From assembly GCF_007003975.1 (NCBI RefSeq), contig NZ_VFTC01000003.1:124001-188000 (forward strand): a stretch of 64,000 bases of DNA, read 5' to 3'. Positions 18,107-27,000 of the stretch are shown one piece after another. Positions within the stretch are counted from its first letter, which is position 1; each line of letters starts with the position of its first letter. Below the pieces are notes generated by a model that had not been told where the DNA came from, did no database searches, and worked only from the letters and a program-made list of their open reading frames with translations. The stretch comes from Mesorhizobium sp. WSM4306. Its GTDB lineage: Bacteria; Pseudomonadota; Alphaproteobacteria; Rhizobiales; Rhizobiaceae. The position numbers were made by a program, and so were the translations under genes.

Positions 18107-18418
18107 ATGAGTGCGCGGGGATTTTTTTCAGTAGCTGCTTGCGTGATTTTCTTAAGTTCGTCTGCAATGAGTAACTCAACCGTCGGTATCCCGATCAAGT
18201 CTGGTATTTCACATCCAGTGTCTCTTTTGCCGGGAGGCAATCCGGAAAAACAAAGCCGGCCAATAACAGAGTTTATTCAAACTGCACAGCAGGATGTCTG
18301 CTGTCCCGGCGGTTATCCTTGGTATCGCAATTCGACAAACACCTGCTACGGCAGCTATGAAGATTGCCACGACACAGATGGCGGGGGTTGGTCCTGCAGA
18401 CAGGTCAACGCCTGCTAG
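18107..18418 (+). CDS. Small secreted cysteine-rich protein, unknown
   Basis: A 103-residue protein started at the ATG at 18107, preceded by GGAGGAAAAG; an in-frame start 14 codons upstream lacks this site. It has a clear signal peptide (FFSVAACVIFLSSSAMS). The C-terminal 40 residues hold six cysteines with Tyr, Trp and Gly: CCPGGYPWY, NTCYGSYEDC, GGGWSCRQVNAC, likely disulfide-bonded. Base composition is visibly more AT-rich than its neighbours, suggesting recent transfer. I do not recognise the family; the Cys-rich tail could bind carbohydrate or protein outside the cell. Confidence 0.7.
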   Translation: MSARGFFSVAACVIFLSSSAMSNSTVGIPIKSGISHPVSLLPGGNPEKQSRPITEFIQTAQQDVCCPGGYPWYRNSTNTCYGSYEDCHDTDGGGWSCRQVNAC

Positions 18419-18442
18419 ACCTTCCTGGCTGTTGCCTGGTCC

Positions 18443-18742
18443 TCAGGTCGGCTTGGGCTCGCCGGCCTCATAAAGCATGAGGTTGCGCTCGCCGATGCCG
18501 AGCGCTGCCCAGCTCGCCCGCCAGTCGGCGATGTGTGGCGAGCGAAAATGCGCATCGAGTGCGGCCCTGTCACTCCACACCTCCGTGACATGGATGAGCC
18601 CGGCGTCGAGCACATCCTGCGCGTAAGAATAGTCGATGCAGCCGGGTTCAGTGCGGCTGCCCGAGATCATGCGCTGCATGGCCGGCCTTGCCTCGTCGAG
18701 CCGTTCCGCCGGCAGGCGGATGGTGCCGATGATCACCAGCAT
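18443..18742 (-). CDS. Antibiotic-biosynthesis-monooxygenase (ABM) fold protein
   Basis: A 99-residue protein started at the ATG at 18742, with GAGAAAG just upstream on that strand. It fits the ABM family: [11 protein letters not shown] strand, [32 protein letters not shown] and a final [12 protein letters not shown] strand. Members are cofactor-free monooxygenases or quinone-handling proteins. It is divergent from flhA, with 120 bases between the two starts. Confidence 0.82.
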   Translation of the reverse strand: MLVIIGTIRLPAERLDEARPAMQRMISGSRTEPGCIDYSYAQDVLDAGLIHVTEVWSDRAALDAHFRSPHIADWRASWAALGIGERNLMLYEAGEPKPT

Positions 18743-18862
18743 GATCTTTCTCCTCAAGGCTCGTGCCGCCTGCCTAGCCGCTCTCCCACCCTCGCGCAAG
18801 CTTGGCCGGTTAGGCTCGAAGGGCTGCCCTCATGTTCGGGCAGTCCATGGCTCGGGGACGAT

Positions 18863-20950
18863 ATGGCGATCAGCGAAAGCTTAGCGACGGGAACAGTGGC
18901 CAAGAACGGCCGCGATGTCTTCTTCGCCATCGGCATCGTCATCATCCTGGCCGTACTGTTCCTGCCGATCCCGGCCTTCCTCATCGACATCGGCCTCGCC
19001 TTCTCGATCGCGCTGTCGGTGCTGATCCTGATGGTGGCGCTGTGGATCCAGCGGCCACTCGACTTCTCGTCCTTCCCAACCGTGCTGCTCATCGCCACGA
19101 TGCTCAGGCTATCGCTCAACATCGCCACCACGCGCATGATCCTGTCGCATGGCAATGAGGGTACGCATGCCGCCGGCTATGTCATCGCCGGCTTCTCCAG
19201 GCTGGTGATGGCCAGCGACTTCGTCATCGGCCTGATCGTCTTCATGATCCTGATCGTGGTCAACTTCATCGTCATCACCAAGGGCGCCACGCGTATCGCC
19301 GAAGTCGGCGCCCGCTTCACCCTCGACGCCATCCCCGGCAAGCAGATGTCGATCGACGCCGACCTGTCCGCCGGCATGATCGACGACAAGACGGCGCAGC
19401 TGCGCCGCCGCGAACTGGAGGAAGAATCGTCCTTCTTCGGCTCGATGGATGGCGCCTCGAAATTCGTGCGTGGCGACGCCATCGCCGGCCTCATCATCAC
19501 CGCCATCAATATCGTCGGCGGCATCGCCATCGGCTATATCAGGCACGGCATGGGCATGGGCGAAGCCGCCGATGTCTTCATCAAACTGTCGGTCGGCGAC
19601 GGCCTGGTCACCCAGATCCCGGCCCTCATCGTCTCGCTCGCCGCCGGCCTGCTTGTGTCCAAGGGCGGCACGCGCGGCTCGACCAACCAGGCGGTGTTCG
19701 GCCAGCTCGGTGCGCATCCGCGCGCGCTCTACGTCGCGGCCTCGCTGCTGGTCCTGCTTGGCCTGATGCCCGGCCTGCCATTCTTCCCGTTCTTCACGCT
19801 CGCCGCCGGCATGGCCGGCCTCGGCTACGTCATCCCGATGCGCGCCAACCGCGAGGCTGCCGCCGTCGAAGCGCTCAAGGACCAGGAAAAGGCCAACAAG
19901 GTCGAGGAGGAGAAGAACTCGGTCAAGGCTTCGCTCACCACCGCCGAGATCGAACTGCTGATCGGCAAGCAGCTGTCGACGCGGCTGCTGGTGTCGCACC
20001 AGGAACTGGTCTTCCGCATGGCCAAGATGCGCAAGAAATTCGCCACGCAATACGGTTTCGTCGTGCCGGAGGTGCGCGTCGCCGACGATTTCGGCATCCC
20101 GCCGAAGAGCTACCAGATCAAGGTCCATGGCACCGTCGTCGCCGAATACCAGATGCGCGTCGGCGAGATCATGGTGCTGCTCGGCACCCGCGACTTGCCC
20201 GACGTTCCCGGCGAGGAAATCCGCGAGCCGGCCTTCGGCATGCGCGCCTTCTCGGTGCTCGAAACCTTCGCCGAGGATCTGAAGCGCGAGAACTACACTT
20301 TTGCCGACAACATGTCGGTGCTGCTCACCCATCTCTCCGAGGTGATCCGCAACAACCTGCCGCAGCTTCTCTCCTACAAGGACATGAAGGCGCTGCTCGA
20401 ACGCCAGGATCCGGAATACCGCAAGCTCGCCGACGAGATCTGCACCTCGCACATCTCCTATCCCGGCCTGCAGGCGGTGCTGAAACTGCTGCTCGCCGAG
20501 CGCGTCTCGATCCGCAATCTGCACCTGATCATCGAGGCCATCGCCGAGATCGCGCCGCATGTGCGCCGCACCGAGCAGATCGTCGAGCATGTCCGCATCC
20601 GCATGGCCCAGCAGATCTGTGGCGATCTCTCTGAAGGCGGCATGCTCAAGGTGCTGCGGCTCGGCAACCGCTGGGACCTCGCCTTCCACCAAAGCCTCAA
20701 GCGCGACGCCAAGGGCGAGGTGCGCGAATTCGACATCGACCCGCGCCAGCTCGAGGAATTCGGCCAGGACGCGACCAAGGCGATCCGCAAACATCTCGAG
20801 GCCGGCGAGCGTTTTGTCCTCGTCACCGCGCCCGATGCCCGGCCCTATGTGCGCATGATCATCGAGCGCCTGTTCACCACCCTGCCGGTGCTCTCCCATG
20901 TCGAAATCGCCAAGGGCGTCGAGATCAAGGTGCTCGGGACGATCTCGTGA
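18863..20950 (+). CDS. flhA: FlhA, flagellar export gate protein
   Basis: A 695-residue FHIPEP-family protein. Eight transmembrane helices span about residues 15-330, and the family signature lies around [15 protein letters not shown]. The cytoplasmic C-terminal domain (about 350-695), which docks export substrates and chaperones, includes [20 protein letters not shown] and [22 protein letters not shown]. Start set at the ATG at 18863 ([10 protein letters not shown]), preceded by GGGGAC; the frame is open further upstream but without homology. The stop overlaps the fliR GTG start. Confidence 0.95.
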   Translation: MAISESLATGTVAKNGRDVFFAIGIVIILAVLFLPIPAFLIDIGLAFSIALSVLILMVALWIQRPLDFSSFPTVLLIATMLRLSLNIATTRMILSHGNEGTHAAGYVIAGFSRLVMASDFVIGLIVFMILIVVNFIVITKGATRIAEVGARFTLDAIPGKQMSIDADLSAGMIDDKTAQLRRRELEEESSFFGSMDGASKFVRGDAIAGLIITAINIVGGIAIGYIRHGMGMGEAADVFIKLSVGDGLVTQIPALIVSLAAGLLVSKGGTRGSTNQAVFGQLGAHPRALYVAASLLVLLGLMPGLPFFPFFTLAAGMAGLGYVIPMRANREAAAVEALKDQEKANKVEEEKNSVKASLTTAEIELLIGKQLSTRLLVSHQELVFRMAKMRKKFATQYGFVVPEVRVADDFGIPPKSYQIKVHGTVVAEYQMRVGEIMVLLGTRDLPDVPGEEIREPAFGMRAFSVLETFAEDLKRENYTFADNMSVLLTHLSEVIRNNLPQLLSYKDMKALLERQDPEYRKLADEICTSHISYPGLQAVLKLLLAERVSIRNLHLIIEAIAEIAPHVRRTEQIVEHVRIRMAQQICGDLSEGGMLKVLRLGNRWDLAFHQSLKRDAKGEVREFDIDPRQLEEFGQDATKAIRKHLEAGERFVLVTAPDARPYVRMIIERLFTTLPVLSHVEIAKGVEIKVLGTIS

Positions 20951-21699
20951 ACATACTGTCGCAAGGCGTCGTCATCGCCGCCTTCCTCGCCTTCTGCCGC
21001 ATCGGCGCCTGCTTCATGCTGATGCCGGGCCTGTCCAGCGCGCGCGTACCGGTCCAGGTCCGGCTGTTCGTGTCGATCGCCGCCACCGGCGGCCTGCTCG
21101 CTTTCCTGTGGGACAAGATCTTTCCCTTCGTCGATGCGCGTCCGCAAGTGCTGGCGCCGATGATCATTTCGGAACTGCTCGTCGGCGGGCTGATCGGCGC
21201 CATGACCAGGCTCTACATGGAGGCGCTGCGCTTCATGGGCTCGGCCATCGCCATGCTGATCGGCTATGGTGGCACCGGCGGGCCGGCCATCGAAGAGCCG
21301 GAGCCGCAGGCGGCGCTCGCCGCCATCATCTCGTTTTCGGCGCTGCTGCTGCTCTTCGTCTTCGATTTCGACCACGAGATCATCCGCGCGCTGGTCGCCT
21401 CCTATACGGTGGCGCCGCTCAATGTCTTCTTCAACCCGCAGGCCGCACTCGTCGATCTCACCGACACCGTGTCGGACGCCTTCTTCCTGGTCATCCGGCT
21501 CGGTAGCCCGTTCATCGCCTATGCCATTCTGGTCAATCTGACGATCGGCTTCGTCAACAAGCTGACGCCGCAGATTCCGGTCTATTTCATCTCGCTGCCC
21601 TTCGTCATCGCCGGCGGCATGATCATCTTCTATTTCGCCGTCGGCACCATGCTGTCGCTGTTCGTCGACGGCTTCGTCGACCTGACGCTGGCAAGGTGA
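20947..21699 (+). CDS. fliR: FliR, flagellar export gate protein
   Basis: A 250-residue membrane protein with about six hydrophobic helices. The opening segment [17 protein letters not shown] and the later [13 protein letters not shown] end fit FliR. It uses a GTG start at 20947 that overlaps the flhA stop (GTGA). FliR nucleates the FliPQR export gate with FliQ, whose gene is now about 11 kb upstream. Confidence 0.93.
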   Translation: MNILSQGVVIAAFLAFCRIGACFMLMPGLSSARVPVQVRLFVSIAATGGLLAFLWDKIFPFVDARPQVLAPMIISELLVGGLIGAMTRLYMEALRFMGSAIAMLIGYGGTGGPAIEEPEPQAALAAIISFSALLLLFVFDFDHEIIRALVASYTVAPLNVFFNPQAALVDLTDTVSDAFFLVIRLGSPFIAYAILVNLTIGFVNKLTPQIPVYFISLPFVIAGGMIIFYFAVGTMLSLFVDGFVDLTLAR

Positions 21700-21700
21700 G

Positions 21701-22084
21701 ATGACCACGCGCAAGGAACGGCTGAAGAAACTGGTCAAGGTGCAGGAGCAGCTGAAGGCCCTGCACGAGACCCGCCATGCGACCTTCCTGGCGGCGGCGG
21801 CAACGGCCGAGACCGAGGCCAAGGAACTTGTCCAGCACTTCGACACCGACCAGTCGATGGCGGTTCTGTTTCCCGACCTTTATCATCGCCGTATCGCCAA
21901 TGCTCTGGTCCGGCAGGAAGCGAGCCTCGAGAGCGCCAGGCAAGAGGTCGGCCTGATCGCCACCGCGACGGCGCGCACCAACATGGTCGAGCGCGCCTAC
22001 AAGGACGTGCGCAGCCGCGACGAGCGCGAACGCTCCGACCGCGACCGGCTCGATTTGATCGCGCAGAAGCGTGGACAGGAGTAG
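21701..22084 (+). CDS. FliJ-like coiled-coil flagellar protein (hypothetical)
   Basis: A 127-residue, highly charged, almost wholly helical protein (RKERLKKLVKVQEQLKALHE opening; many Arg, Glu, Lys, Ala). It begins 1 base after the fliR stop, so it is co-transcribed. Size, position and long helical hairpin resemble FliJ, the export-apparatus chaperone-escort factor, which is poorly conserved in alphaproteobacteria. Sequence alone does not prove this. Rhizobial clusters carry an unnamed gene at this position as I recall. Confidence 0.8.
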   Translation: MTTRKERLKKLVKVQEQLKALHETRHATFLAAAATAETEAKELVQHFDTDQSMAVLFPDLYHRRIANALVRQEASLESARQEVGLIATATARTNMVERAYKDVRSRDERERSDRDRLDLIAQKRGQE

Positions 22085-22276
22085 GCGGGGATTCTGCTTG
22101 TGACTCGAAGCCAAGGTACACTTTTTCGACGAGGCGACCGGCAGCTTTGCGCCTGATCTCGGCCGTATAAGTCAGCTTTGCGGCTTCCTGAAAGCTGACG
22201 TCGTAAGCGACCGCGCTGGAGGTCGTCGTGCGCCAGGAGCACACTATGCGAAAGCGAACCCCGCGATCTGCATTGG

Positions 22277-24262
22277 TCAGCGTTCGGGCAATCCCGCCAG
22301 CCTCAGAGCTTCGGCCACCTCATCTGCCCATTCCGGCATGTGTCTAAAGAAGGGCAGCGACCGATATTGGTCGATCGTGAAGCCCGGCTGGGCAGCCAGG
22401 AGCTTCCGAGCGGCCCAGCGGGCGGTCTCCAGGTCTCCGTCCATTGCCGACCAGGCGGCGAGGTATCGATAGGACATGATGATGTCTGGATGGGCGGTGA
22501 TGACCTCACGGGCGATCGCGACAGCCTGGGAAAGAGAACCTGTCTTGGCCATGGCGGTGGCCATGCCCAGCCTCATGTTGAATGTGAGCGGATCCATTGG
22601 GCTCAGTGTCATCGCCTGCTGGAATCGTTCGAGAGAGCGAGCGACTTCGCCCTTGTAGATCGCGATCCAGCCATGGCGGGCCCATGCCCACGCATTGTTT
22701 GGATCAAGCTTGAGAGCCTTCTCGATAAAGGTGGTGGCACGCTCCTGGTCGCCGCACATGCTCAAGGCTGAGCCGGCGGCGGTCAACGCGGTTGGATCAT
22801 CGCTGATCGAACCCGCAGCCTCAACCGCCGCGCGCGCCTTTTCCAGCTCCCTCTCCGGCTGGTCGGTCCAAAGATACGCGGCCTTCGAGGCGTGGCACCA
22901 TGCCAAAAGCGCATGCGCGCGACCATAGGCCGGATCGATCGTTATCGCCTTTTGCAGCATCTCTATCGCCTGGTTGTTGGTGTCCTTGCGGCGGCCCCAA
23001 AGGTTCGGATAGGCGCGCATGACGAGATCATAGGCCCGCAGGCTGGTCGGCGGCTTGCGCTTGGCCAGCTCGATCTCGGCGCCACGGATGGCCGGATGGA
23101 TGGCGCCGGCCACCTGCGCCGCGATCCTGTCCTGGAACTCGAAAACGTCCTCGGTCGCACCCTCGTAGCGCTCGGACCACAGTTGCGCCCGCGTCTCGGC
23201 ATCGACCAGTTGCACGGAAATGCGCAGCCGGTCGCCGCCCCGCCGAACAGTGCCTTCGACCATGTAAGCGACGCCGAGTTCTCTGCCGACCTCGCGCACG
23301 TCGACGAAGCGTCCCTTGTAGGTGAAGGCGGATTGACGTGCGATTACGAAAAAGTCCCGGATGCGGGAAAGCGCAGCAGTGATCTCCTCGACAACGCCGT
23401 CGGCAAAATACTCGTCGTCCGCTCCACCGAGATTGTCGAAGGGCATCACCGCCACCGACGGCTGGTCATGCGATCTGGCAGACACAATCTGAGACGGCTC
23501 AGTGTCGTGCACCGCCGCGGTCTGGCGATTTCCAGTCCGCGATTGTAGCAACACCGCCAGTGACTGCGTCTGTGCCTCGGGTTCTACGCCCAGATGCTTC
23601 TTCAGCAGCGCACGGCAGGACGCGAACTGTCGCAAGGCCGCGTTCTCCTGGCCCCTCACAGCGTGGATGCGCATCAGCGCTCGATGCGCTGCCTCCGCGG
23701 TCGGATCCGAAGCGAGCAGCCTTTCCGCGAGCCGCTCACAAGCTGCTTCGTCCGCAGATCCGGCTTCGGACTGCGCCAAGCTCAGGTGTTCCACCAACTG
23801 CATCGCTTTCTGTCGGTATCTGATCTGATACGGGCTGAACCATTCATCTAGACCGTCCGGAATGGCCTCACCCGACAGGACATCACCACGGTAGAGGTCG
23901 GCGGCGACGGCGAGGTCCGCCGTACCGCTTTCGGCGAGCTTCCGCTCAAAGAGCCAAATATCCGCCTCGTCCGGACCGGCCGTCAGCGCCACCGTCTCCT
24001 GATCCCCCTCGATATAAATGGCCGCGTCGCCGCCGGCGGGAAACCATCGCCTGATGTCAGCCAGGGCCTGGCGCAGACTGTTGCGCGCCTGCGCGTCGCC
24101 TCTTCCTGGCCAAAGCCCTTCGGAAAGTTGCTCGCGATGGCGGCCGCGACGACCCGCCAGGACCAGAGCGGCAAAAAGAAGTGCGGATTTGCGCGTTGCG
24201 AAGCGGACGAGCTGGCCCCCTCCGGAAGTCACCTCAAGACCGCCAAGCAACCGGATCCGCAC
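22277..24262 (-). CDS. BTAD-type transcriptional activator with TolB-like and TPR domains
   Basis: A 661-residue protein starting with GTG at 24262, preceded by GAAGAGGG. Residues about 1-95 form an OmpR/SARP-like winged helix (LLGGLEVTSGG, then NSLRQALADIRRW), followed by a bacterial transcriptional activation (BTAD) helical domain to about 240. Residues about 265-385 match the TolB/adenylate-cyclase-associated segment (VAVMPFDNLGG, FADGVVEEITAAL, YMVEGTVRRGGDRLRISVQL). The rest is TPR repeats. This layout is common in rhizobial regulators of unknown signal. It faces a DUF1127 gene across a 173-base divergent gap. Confidence 0.85.
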   Translation of the reverse strand: MRIRLLGGLEVTSGGGQLVRFATRKSALLFAALVLAGRRGRHREQLSEGLWPGRGDAQARNSLRQALADIRRWFPAGGDAAIYIEGDQETVALTAGPDEADIWLFERKLAESGTADLAVAADLYRGDVLSGEAIPDGLDEWFSPYQIRYRQKAMQLVEHLSLAQSEAGSADEAACERLAERLLASDPTAEAAHRALMRIHAVRGQENAALRQFASCRALLKKHLGVEPEAQTQSLAVLLQSRTGNRQTAAVHDTEPSQIVSARSHDQPSVAVMPFDNLGGADDEYFADGVVEEITAALSRIRDFFVIARQSAFTYKGRFVDVREVGRELGVAYMVEGTVRRGGDRLRISVQLVDAETRAQLWSERYEGATEDVFEFQDRIAAQVAGAIHPAIRGAEIELAKRKPPTSLRAYDLVMRAYPNLWGRRKDTNNQAIEMLQKAITIDPAYGRAHALLAWCHASKAAYLWTDQPERELEKARAAVEAAGSISDDPTALTAAGSALSMCGDQERATTFIEKALKLDPNNAWAWARHGWIAIYKGEVARSLERFQQAMTLSPMDPLTFNMRLGMATAMAKTGSLSQAVAIAREVITAHPDIIMSYRYLAAWSAMDGDLETARWAARKLLAAQPGFTIDQYRSLPFFRHMPEWADEVAEALRLAGLPER

Positions 24263-24435
24263 AAGCCCTCTTCAAATTTCGAACGCGCTAGCAGCAGAAT
24301 AGCATCTTCGGCAGCCGATTTAACGCGGATTTAACGGCGGCCCGCCGGGCTTTCCTCCGTGGTTCACGCCCGGCTGAACAGCCGCAAAGCGCCAGTGTGA
24401 CAAGCTTCGATCGCAATCTGAAACGGGAGAGCAAG

Positions 24436-24678
24436 ATGACTCACACGCAAGCTCGCGCCGAGACCCGCACATCGAAACGTCAGCTGCCTGGCGTAACCTC
24501 GAAAAGCGTGGCAACGGCGGTCGCCGCCTTCATCGCGTGGCGGCGAACCATTGCAGCGCGCAGGGCGATAAAAGACCTGACCCCTGATCAGTTGAAGGAC
24601 ATCGGCTATTCGGAGTCCCCTGCGCCAAAGTTCTTCGTCAGGGTCGGCCTCATGACGGATCTGATGTCGATGAGATAA
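24436..24678 (+). CDS. DUF1127 (YjiS-like) small protein
   Basis: An 80-residue protein started at the ATG at 24436, preceded by CGGGAGAG; the frame is open 13 codons further but without a ribosome site. The C-terminal half has the DUF1127 pattern FIAWRRTIAARRAI, DLTPDQLKDIGYS. Short DUF1127 proteins are linked in alphaproteobacteria to RNA binding, phosphate/carbon balance and stress. Divergent from the BTAD regulator, which may control it. Confidence 0.8.
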   Translation: MTHTQARAETRTSKRQLPGVTSKSVATAVAAFIAWRRTIAARRAIKDLTPDQLKDIGYSESPAPKFFVRVGLMTDLMSMR

Positions 24679-24773
24679 GGTCGGCGATGATCCAAGGGGC
24701 GCAACTGACGGCGACCACGCTGGAGGTCGCGGTTGCGCACTGTGCGTCACGACGATGTAAGAGATAGCCCGGC

Positions 24774-25829
24774 CTAACCCCGCGGTCGAGTGGTCGAGCC
24801 GCGGACCAAGAGCTCGACCGGTATGATCACCTGGTTCGGGGCGCCGTTTGCAAACACCATCGTGGCGGCAAGTCTCCCCTTCCCGACAATGTCTTGAGCC
24901 ACTGTCGTGAGCGGAGGCGTGGTGCGCGAAGACTCCGCGGTGCCATCGAAGCCGACGACAGACATGTGTTCGGGTATCTTGATATTCCGCCGACGCGCTT
25001 CGTCCAGGACGGTGATCGCCTGCCAGTCCGACATAGTCAAGATCGCCGTTGCTTGCGGAGCCCGGTCGAATACGACCGCTCCTGCCGAAGGCTCACCTGG
25101 AGTCGTCTCGATGATCGGGACATTGTCGATTGACAGACCGAGCTCAGCCAAACCCTGGGCGAAGCCGAAGAGTCTCTCGTGATCAAGTTGAAAACCGGCA
25201 GAGATAGCGCGCGGGGCATTCCCCGGCAAATGGACGATGGGCGGCCCCGATGTGCGCCGAATGGACAAGATTGCAAAACGCTGATGTCCAAGAGCAGCCA
25301 GATGCCTGATGGCCGCCAGAGCCCCGCTCCTGCCGTCGATCCGGATCGAATTGACGTCAGGACCGGCATCGCTTTCGAGGATGACGAAGGGCAGCCGCCG
25401 GCGCCGTAAAGAAGCGATCAACTCGATGTCCGCGCTGTGGCCCAGGATGAAGCCGTCAACCAAGGCCTCGCGAATGGTGGAGATGCGCGTTTCGTCCGTA
25501 CCGTTGACCAAACTCAGCGTCGCTCCAGCCTCGTCACAGGCAAGCGAAACGCCAAGCACCAGCTCCCGCAGATATGGGCTCCTGATCATGTCAGCAATGG
25601 CGTATGCACCCGGGGGGATAAGACCGATGGCGTGGAACTTGCCGTCGCGCAGCACGCGTCCTCTCGGGTCGGGGCCATCGTAACCAAGCTGGCGCGCCGC
25701 GGCCTCGACGCGCTGACGCAGATCGGACCGGACCAGGTCCGGATGGTTGAATACATTGGAGACAGTACCGCGGGAGACTCCCGCTACCCGGCCGACATCG
25801 GCGAGCGTAGGCATTTTGGAAACATTCAT
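24774..25829 (-). CDS. LacI-family transcriptional regulator
   Basis: A 351-residue protein. The N-terminal HTH (TLADVGRVAGVSRGTVSNVFNHP, residues about 8-30) and hinge are LacI type. A periplasmic-binding-protein-like ligand domain follows (FILGHSADIE, AAIRHLAALGHQRFAIL, VVGFDGTAESSRTTPPLTTV). The start ATG at 25829 lies 22 bases from a TTGGAGCGCTCCAA palindrome, indicating autoregulation. A second identical palindrome lies 55 bp away towards the divergent genes. Ligand unknown, probably a sugar or sugar acid as for most of the family. Confidence 0.92.
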   Translation of the reverse strand: MNVSKMPTLADVGRVAGVSRGTVSNVFNHPDLVRSDLRQRVEAAARQLGYDGPDPRGRVLRDGKFHAIGLIPPGAYAIADMIRSPYLRELVLGVSLACDEAGATLSLVNGTDETRISTIREALVDGFILGHSADIELIASLRRRRLPFVILESDAGPDVNSIRIDGRSGALAAIRHLAALGHQRFAILSIRRTSGPPIVHLPGNAPRAISAGFQLDHERLFGFAQGLAELGLSIDNVPIIETTPGEPSAGAVVFDRAPQATAILTMSDWQAITVLDEARRRNIKIPEHMSVVGFDGTAESSRTTPPLTTVAQDIVGKGRLAATMVFANGAPNQVIIPVELLVRGSTTRPRG

Positions 25830-25850
25830 TTCCCTCAGTTAGACAATTTT

Positions 25851-25864
25851 TTGGAGCGCTCCAA
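25851..25864. promoter_or_regulatory. LacI-type operator 1
   Basis: The perfect 14-bp palindrome TTGGAGCGCTCCAA with central CG, the hallmark of LacI-family sites. Its right place, centred about 28 bp upstream of the regulator's start codon, would allow autorepression. Confidence 0.8.
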
Positions 25865-25905
25865 GTTTTTTATTGACGCCAAGCCTTAAATGTTGGAATT
25901 TGCAC

Positions 25906-25919
25906 TTGGAGCGCTCCAA
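25906..25919. promoter_or_regulatory. LacI-type operator 2
   Basis: A second exact copy of TTGGAGCGCTCCAA, centred 55 bp from the first (about five helical turns), on the side of the divergent MoaF-like gene. The pair could allow looping by one tetramer or cooperative binding. Confidence 0.8.
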
Positions 25920-26004
25920 AGATTGAAAACTTGCAAGGTTTCGGCATCTATGCCGAACATCGGCCCAGCGTGCCTCATTTCGCAAGATCATCAGGAGGAT
26001 TAGG

Positions 26005-26334
26005 ATGGCTACGACCAATGGTGCTCCGACCTCGCTCGTCGGAAAGACTTTTGATTGCTCATTCGGACAGTTCGTTCCGAGGCTGACGGTCCTGTCGCCG
26101 ACCGAATTGCGGGTGCAGGCGACGATCGGCGCTACCGAGATCGATGAGGTGGTTCAGAGCAATCTGACCGGCGTTCGACCCGGACTTTTCATCATGAGTT
26201 GGACCGAGCAAGGCGGCAACTTCGTCGTGCAGATTCAAGATCACGAGAACCAGATCGTTCATAACTATGCGCGACTGGCGGACGGGCAGCAGTTCTGCGC
26301 GCAAGGCACAATTCAACCAGTGACGACGGCGTGA
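26005..26334 (+). CDS. MoaF-like/calycin-fold small protein
   Basis: A 109-residue protein with GGAGGAT just before the ATG. Pattern: LVGKTFDCSFGQFVPRLTVLS, then RPGLFIMSWTEQGGNFVVQIQD, then QQFCAQGTI. This resembles MoaF-related proteins, which have a lipocalin-like barrel. First gene of a likely two-gene unit under the LacI operators. Role unknown; it may bind a small aromatic or sugar-derived ligand. The family call is tentative. Confidence 0.7.
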   Translation: MATTNGAPTSLVGKTFDCSFGQFVPRLTVLSPTELRVQATIGATEIDEVVQSNLTGVRPGLFIMSWTEQGGNFVVQIQDHENQIVHNYARLADGQQFCAQGTIQPVTTA

Positions 26335-26367
26335 GGGCCGCCTGCGTATCTGAGAGGAGATTATGCC

Positions 26368-26754
26368 ATGACCACCAACATGATCGACCAGACCGACCCT
26401 AGGCAGTGGGACCCAAAGCTTGACGCCGTGATCGCGGCGCCCGCAAACCACAAGGTATTGTTTGAGAATGACCGGCTACGCGTGCTTGAGGTGATCCTCA
26501 AGCCCGACGAGGAAGAGCCGACACATCACCACCGCTGGCCTTCAGTATTCGTGTTCGATCAGGTAGAAGGCCCTATCCACGACTTCGCACCGGATGGGAC
26601 CATGATGCCGCCCAATCGAGATGTCATCCAGGCGGTTCAGGCATGGGACGGTCAAGGCTGTCTCGTGGTGCATATGGCCCCCCAACCAGCGGGCCGCGTG
26701 CTCAACGCTTCGAGCAAGACCCTGCATGGTATCCGTGTCGAGATGAAGTCATAA
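26368..26754 (+). CDS. Small cupin-fold protein
   Basis: A 128-residue single-domain cupin: FENDRLRVLEVILKPDEEEPTHHHRWPSVFVF gives the metal-binding His cluster (THHH), and CLVVHMAPQPAGR provides the second strand group. It lies 33 bases after the MoaF-like gene with GAGAGGAG upstream, so both are probably co-expressed under the LacI regulator. Catalytic or ligand-binding role unknown. Confidence 0.75.
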   Translation: MTTNMIDQTDPRQWDPKLDAVIAAPANHKVLFENDRLRVLEVILKPDEEEPTHHHRWPSVFVFDQVEGPIHDFAPDGTMMPPNRDVIQAVQAWDGQGCLVVHMAPQPAGRVLNASSKTLHGIRVEMKS

Positions 26755-27000
26755 GCAGACGTGATCCTGGCCACCGGAACTCGCGCACGCTGAACGTCCA
26801 CTTCTGACGATTCAAGCCTTAAAGCCGCCAGTCCGCTGTCGGCCCAACTGCTGTCATTCGAGAAACGACGGTAGATTTCGAGCGTGAAGCAGACAACCGA
26901 TCCACACCGCCTGCATTCCGCCTCTCCTCTCTCTTGGCAAGCCTGCCACAAGCTTGTTGCGGCATGGTCGCTCAGGAAACCCGGCAAAGAGGCGGACTTC

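Noticed and set aside
19109..20899. A 596-codon frame antisense to flhA
   Set aside because: Composition is dominated by Asp, Gly, Arg, His and Ala with no domain; flhA is certain on the other strand.
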